64,000 nucleotides of DNA from assembly GCF_001424185.1 (NCBI RefSeq), contig NZ_LMOM01000001.1, positions 337,256 through 401,255 of the forward strand. The letters are read 5' to 3'. The notes under the pieces are model-generated. The model was given only the letters and a program-made list of their open reading frames with translations, did no database searches and was not told where the DNA came from. Source of the stretch: Deinococcus sp. Leaf326. Lineage in GTDB: Bacteria; Deinococcota; Deinococci; Deinococcales; Deinococcaceae. Both the position numbers and the translations under genes were made by a program. Positions 61,360 to 64,000 of this stretch are shown here, piece by piece; within the stretch, counting starts at the first letter, position 1; each line of letters opens with the position of its first letter.

Positions 61360-61528
61360 ACGATACGGGCAGGCAGCCGTGGTGACGCTTGGAACACGGC
61401 CTCGCCGTTCGCCGTACCGGGGTCTCCCTCTCCCAGCCACCACCGGGCGCAGATTCACGTCATGGAGGACGAGTGAACCCCTCGGGCCAGATGCGCCTGA
61501 TCCGCTGGGCGCGTGGGACGGGACCGGG

Positions 61529-62056
61529 TTGAGCCTTCCACCCGGTACGCTGCTGCTCGTGCGCCACGCCCAGGCGACCGGGCAAGCCCCGGACGCCGCC
61601 CTGACCCCGGCGGGTGAGACGGCCGCCCAGGGCCTGGCGGACCGTCTGGCCGGATCAGGTCTGACCGGGATCGTGAGCAGTCCCTGGACCCGCGCCGTCT
61701 CGACCGCCCGGCCGGCGGCACACAAGCTGGGCCTGGACCTCCGGACCGATCCGCGCCTGACCGAGCGCGTGCTGAGCCGCCGTGACCTGCCGTACTGGCG
61801 CGCAGTCCTGCGTCTGAGCTTCCTGTGGCCGGGACTGCGGTGGCCGGGCGGCGAATCGGGGCGGACCGCCCGCGCCCGCATCCTGGACGCGCTGGCCGAC
61901 GCCCGCGACCCCAGCGGCGCCGTGGCGGTCGTCTCGCACGGCAACCTGCTCGCCCTGGCGCTGGGCCTGGACTACGGCGGCTGGGCGGCGCTGCGCTCGC
62001 CGGACGTCTGGGTTTTGCCCCCGGACGGCCGCCCACCCTTCAGACTGGACCCATGA
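61529..62056 (+). CDS. Histidine phosphatase family protein
   Basis: 175 residues from TTG 61529. The active-site motif is LLLVRHAQATG (RHA in place of the usual RHG); LTPAGETAAQGLADRL, IVSSPWTRAVSTARPAA and AVVSHGNLLALAL complete the phosphoglycerate-mutase-like fold. The start is uncertain: the frame is open back to GTG 61379 but that part lacks protein character. A 19-codon frame (61473-61532) with GGAGGAC before its GTG ends in a TGA overlapping this TTG, so translation may be coupled to it. Its stop overlaps the next start. Confidence 0.8.
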   Translation: MSLPPGTLLLVRHAQATGQAPDAALTPAGETAAQGLADRLAGSGLTGIVSSPWTRAVSTARPAAHKLGLDLRTDPRLTERVLSRRDLPYWRAVLRLSFLWPGLRWPGGESGRTARARILDALADARDPSGAVAVVSHGNLLALALGLDYGGWAALRSPDVWVLPPDGRPPFRLDP

Positions 62057-62820
62057 CCCGCGCCTTCAATCCCGCCGACCCGCACGCCACGCCGATGACG
62101 GACGGGCAGCCCTACCGCGTGGAACGCCGCGTCCTGGCCGGCATTCCCTGCCTGCTGGAACTGCCCCCCGAGGAACAGCCCCTGCGTGGCCTGTGCGTGG
62201 TCCACCACGGGGCCGGAGCGAACAAAGAGGGCAAGCTGGGCGTGTACGCCGCTCTCACGGCAGCGGGGCTAGGCGTGGTGTTGCCTGACGGCGCCCTCCA
62301 CGGCGAGCGGCAGGGCGACACCCCCGAGGGGCTGAACGCCCGCGAATACGTGTGGGAGAGTGTGCGCCGCACGGTGGCCGAGGCCCCAGCACTGCACGGC
62401 GCGCTGGCACAGGTATTCGGGCCGTTGCCCCTGGACGCCGTGGGGTCGAGCATGGGGGGCTACGTGGTCCTCACCCTCGCGCGCCTGGGCGGGCTGTGTC
62501 GCGCGGCGGCCCTCATTACCTCGGGGGTATGGCACGAGCCGGAAGTGGGGCGGCCCGAACTGCGCGCCTTTCTGGAAGAGCACCGGCCCAACACGCACGC
62601 CGCCGACCTGCCCCCCACACCGCTGCTGCTGGCGAGTGGCGACAGCGACCCGGTTTTTGCGCTGGCCACGCACCATGCCCCCACGGCGGCGGCCCTGGGA
62701 GCCGCCTACGCGGCGGCCGGGTGCCCCCAGGCCTTCACGGCTGCCACCTTCGAGGGCGTGGGGCACTACACCAGTCGCCATATGCGCGACGCGGCGCTGG
62801 CCTTCCTGCGGGCAGAATAA
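62053..62820 (+). CDS. Alpha/beta hydrolase (dienelactone hydrolase/esterase-like)
   Basis: 255 residues. CVVHHGAGANKEG supplies the oxyanion region, the nucleophile elbow is VGSSMGGYV, the acid is in LLASGDSDPVF and the histidine in EGVGHYTSRHM. A serine esterase or peptidase role is likely. No signal peptide, so it acts in the cytoplasm. ATG 62053 overlaps the phosphatase stop (ATGA). Confidence 0.85.
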   Translation: MTRAFNPADPHATPMTDGQPYRVERRVLAGIPCLLELPPEEQPLRGLCVVHHGAGANKEGKLGVYAALTAAGLGVVLPDGALHGERQGDTPEGLNAREYVWESVRRTVAEAPALHGALAQVFGPLPLDAVGSSMGGYVVLTLARLGGLCRAAALITSGVWHEPEVGRPELRAFLEEHRPNTHAADLPPTPLLLASGDSDPVFALATHHAPTAAALGAAYAAAGCPQAFTAATFEGVGHYTSRHMRDAALAFLRAE

Positions 62821-62826
62821 CGGCCG

Positions 62827-64000
<1,174 letters not shown>

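Overview
The window reads as chromosome from a Deinococcus species. The base composition is uniformly high in GC. A 755-residue bacteriophytochrome closely follows the D. radiodurans photoreceptor in sequence. About twenty genes have a TANNNT box 6-7 bases before the start codon, the layout of leaderless transcripts known to be abundant in this genus. The gene content (pcrA/uvrD-type helicase, polA, SNF2 helicase, a LEA-like protein, many small lipoproteins and secreted proteases) fits as well. No rRNA, tRNA, CRISPR array, transposase or prophage was recognised.

Layout. 1-5.3 kb: an aroE-like gene end, miaB, small envelope proteins and an acyl-CoA dehydrogenase under a TetR-type operator. 5.4-10.4 kb: an envelope/glycolipid operon with overlapping starts (fabZ, an LptF/G-type permease, an MGDG-synthase-type glycosyltransferase, a NodB deacetylase with a YkoP-like tail), then a methyltransferase. 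10.4-13.1 kb: bacteriophytochrome kinase and its response regulator. 13.3-20.7 kb: a DUF2227 protein, an S8 protease lipoprotein, an AcuI-type reductase, an LCP protein and a cytochrome P450. 20.8-23.8 kb: an acyl-CoA carboxyltransferase/acyl-CoA dehydrogenase operon with the same operator type as at 4.5 kb. 23.9-30.3 kb: a papain-like lipoprotein, a ClpC-type ATPase without middle domain, an S41-like protein and a FAH-family enzyme. 31.1-34.1 kb: a protein kinase overlapping holA, and a third acyl-CoA dehydrogenase behind a different palindrome. 34.2-40.4 kb: a transglutaminase-like protein, a DUF255 thioredoxin-fold protein, small proteins and the UvrD/PcrA helicase. 40.4-43.8 kb: trpE-trpG-trpD behind a complete transcription attenuator with a leaderless 15-codon Trp-rich leader peptide. 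43.8-50.8 kb: glgB, ilvE and polA. 50.9-53.8 kb: a nitroreductase, an unknown helical protein, a 596-base non-coding stretch with repeats and a wobble-compensated hairpin, and a LEA-like protein with a 41-residue membrane protein. 53.9-57.3 kb: a SWIM/SNF2 helicase. 57.5-64 kb: an operon-like run of two sugar ABC permeases with a hidden 38-codon ORF between them, a Nudix hydrolase, a FAD oxidoreductase, a histidine phosphatase, an alpha/beta hydrolase and a DUF4127 protein cut by the window end.

The strongest candidates for something undescribed are the leaderless trp attenuator (43.6-43.8 kb), the 38-codon coupled ORF between the ABC permeases (58.4 kb), the shared TetR-type operators on acyl-CoA genes, and the structured non-coding stretch at 52.5-53.1 kb. 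All functions are read from sequence by eye; no database search was possible.
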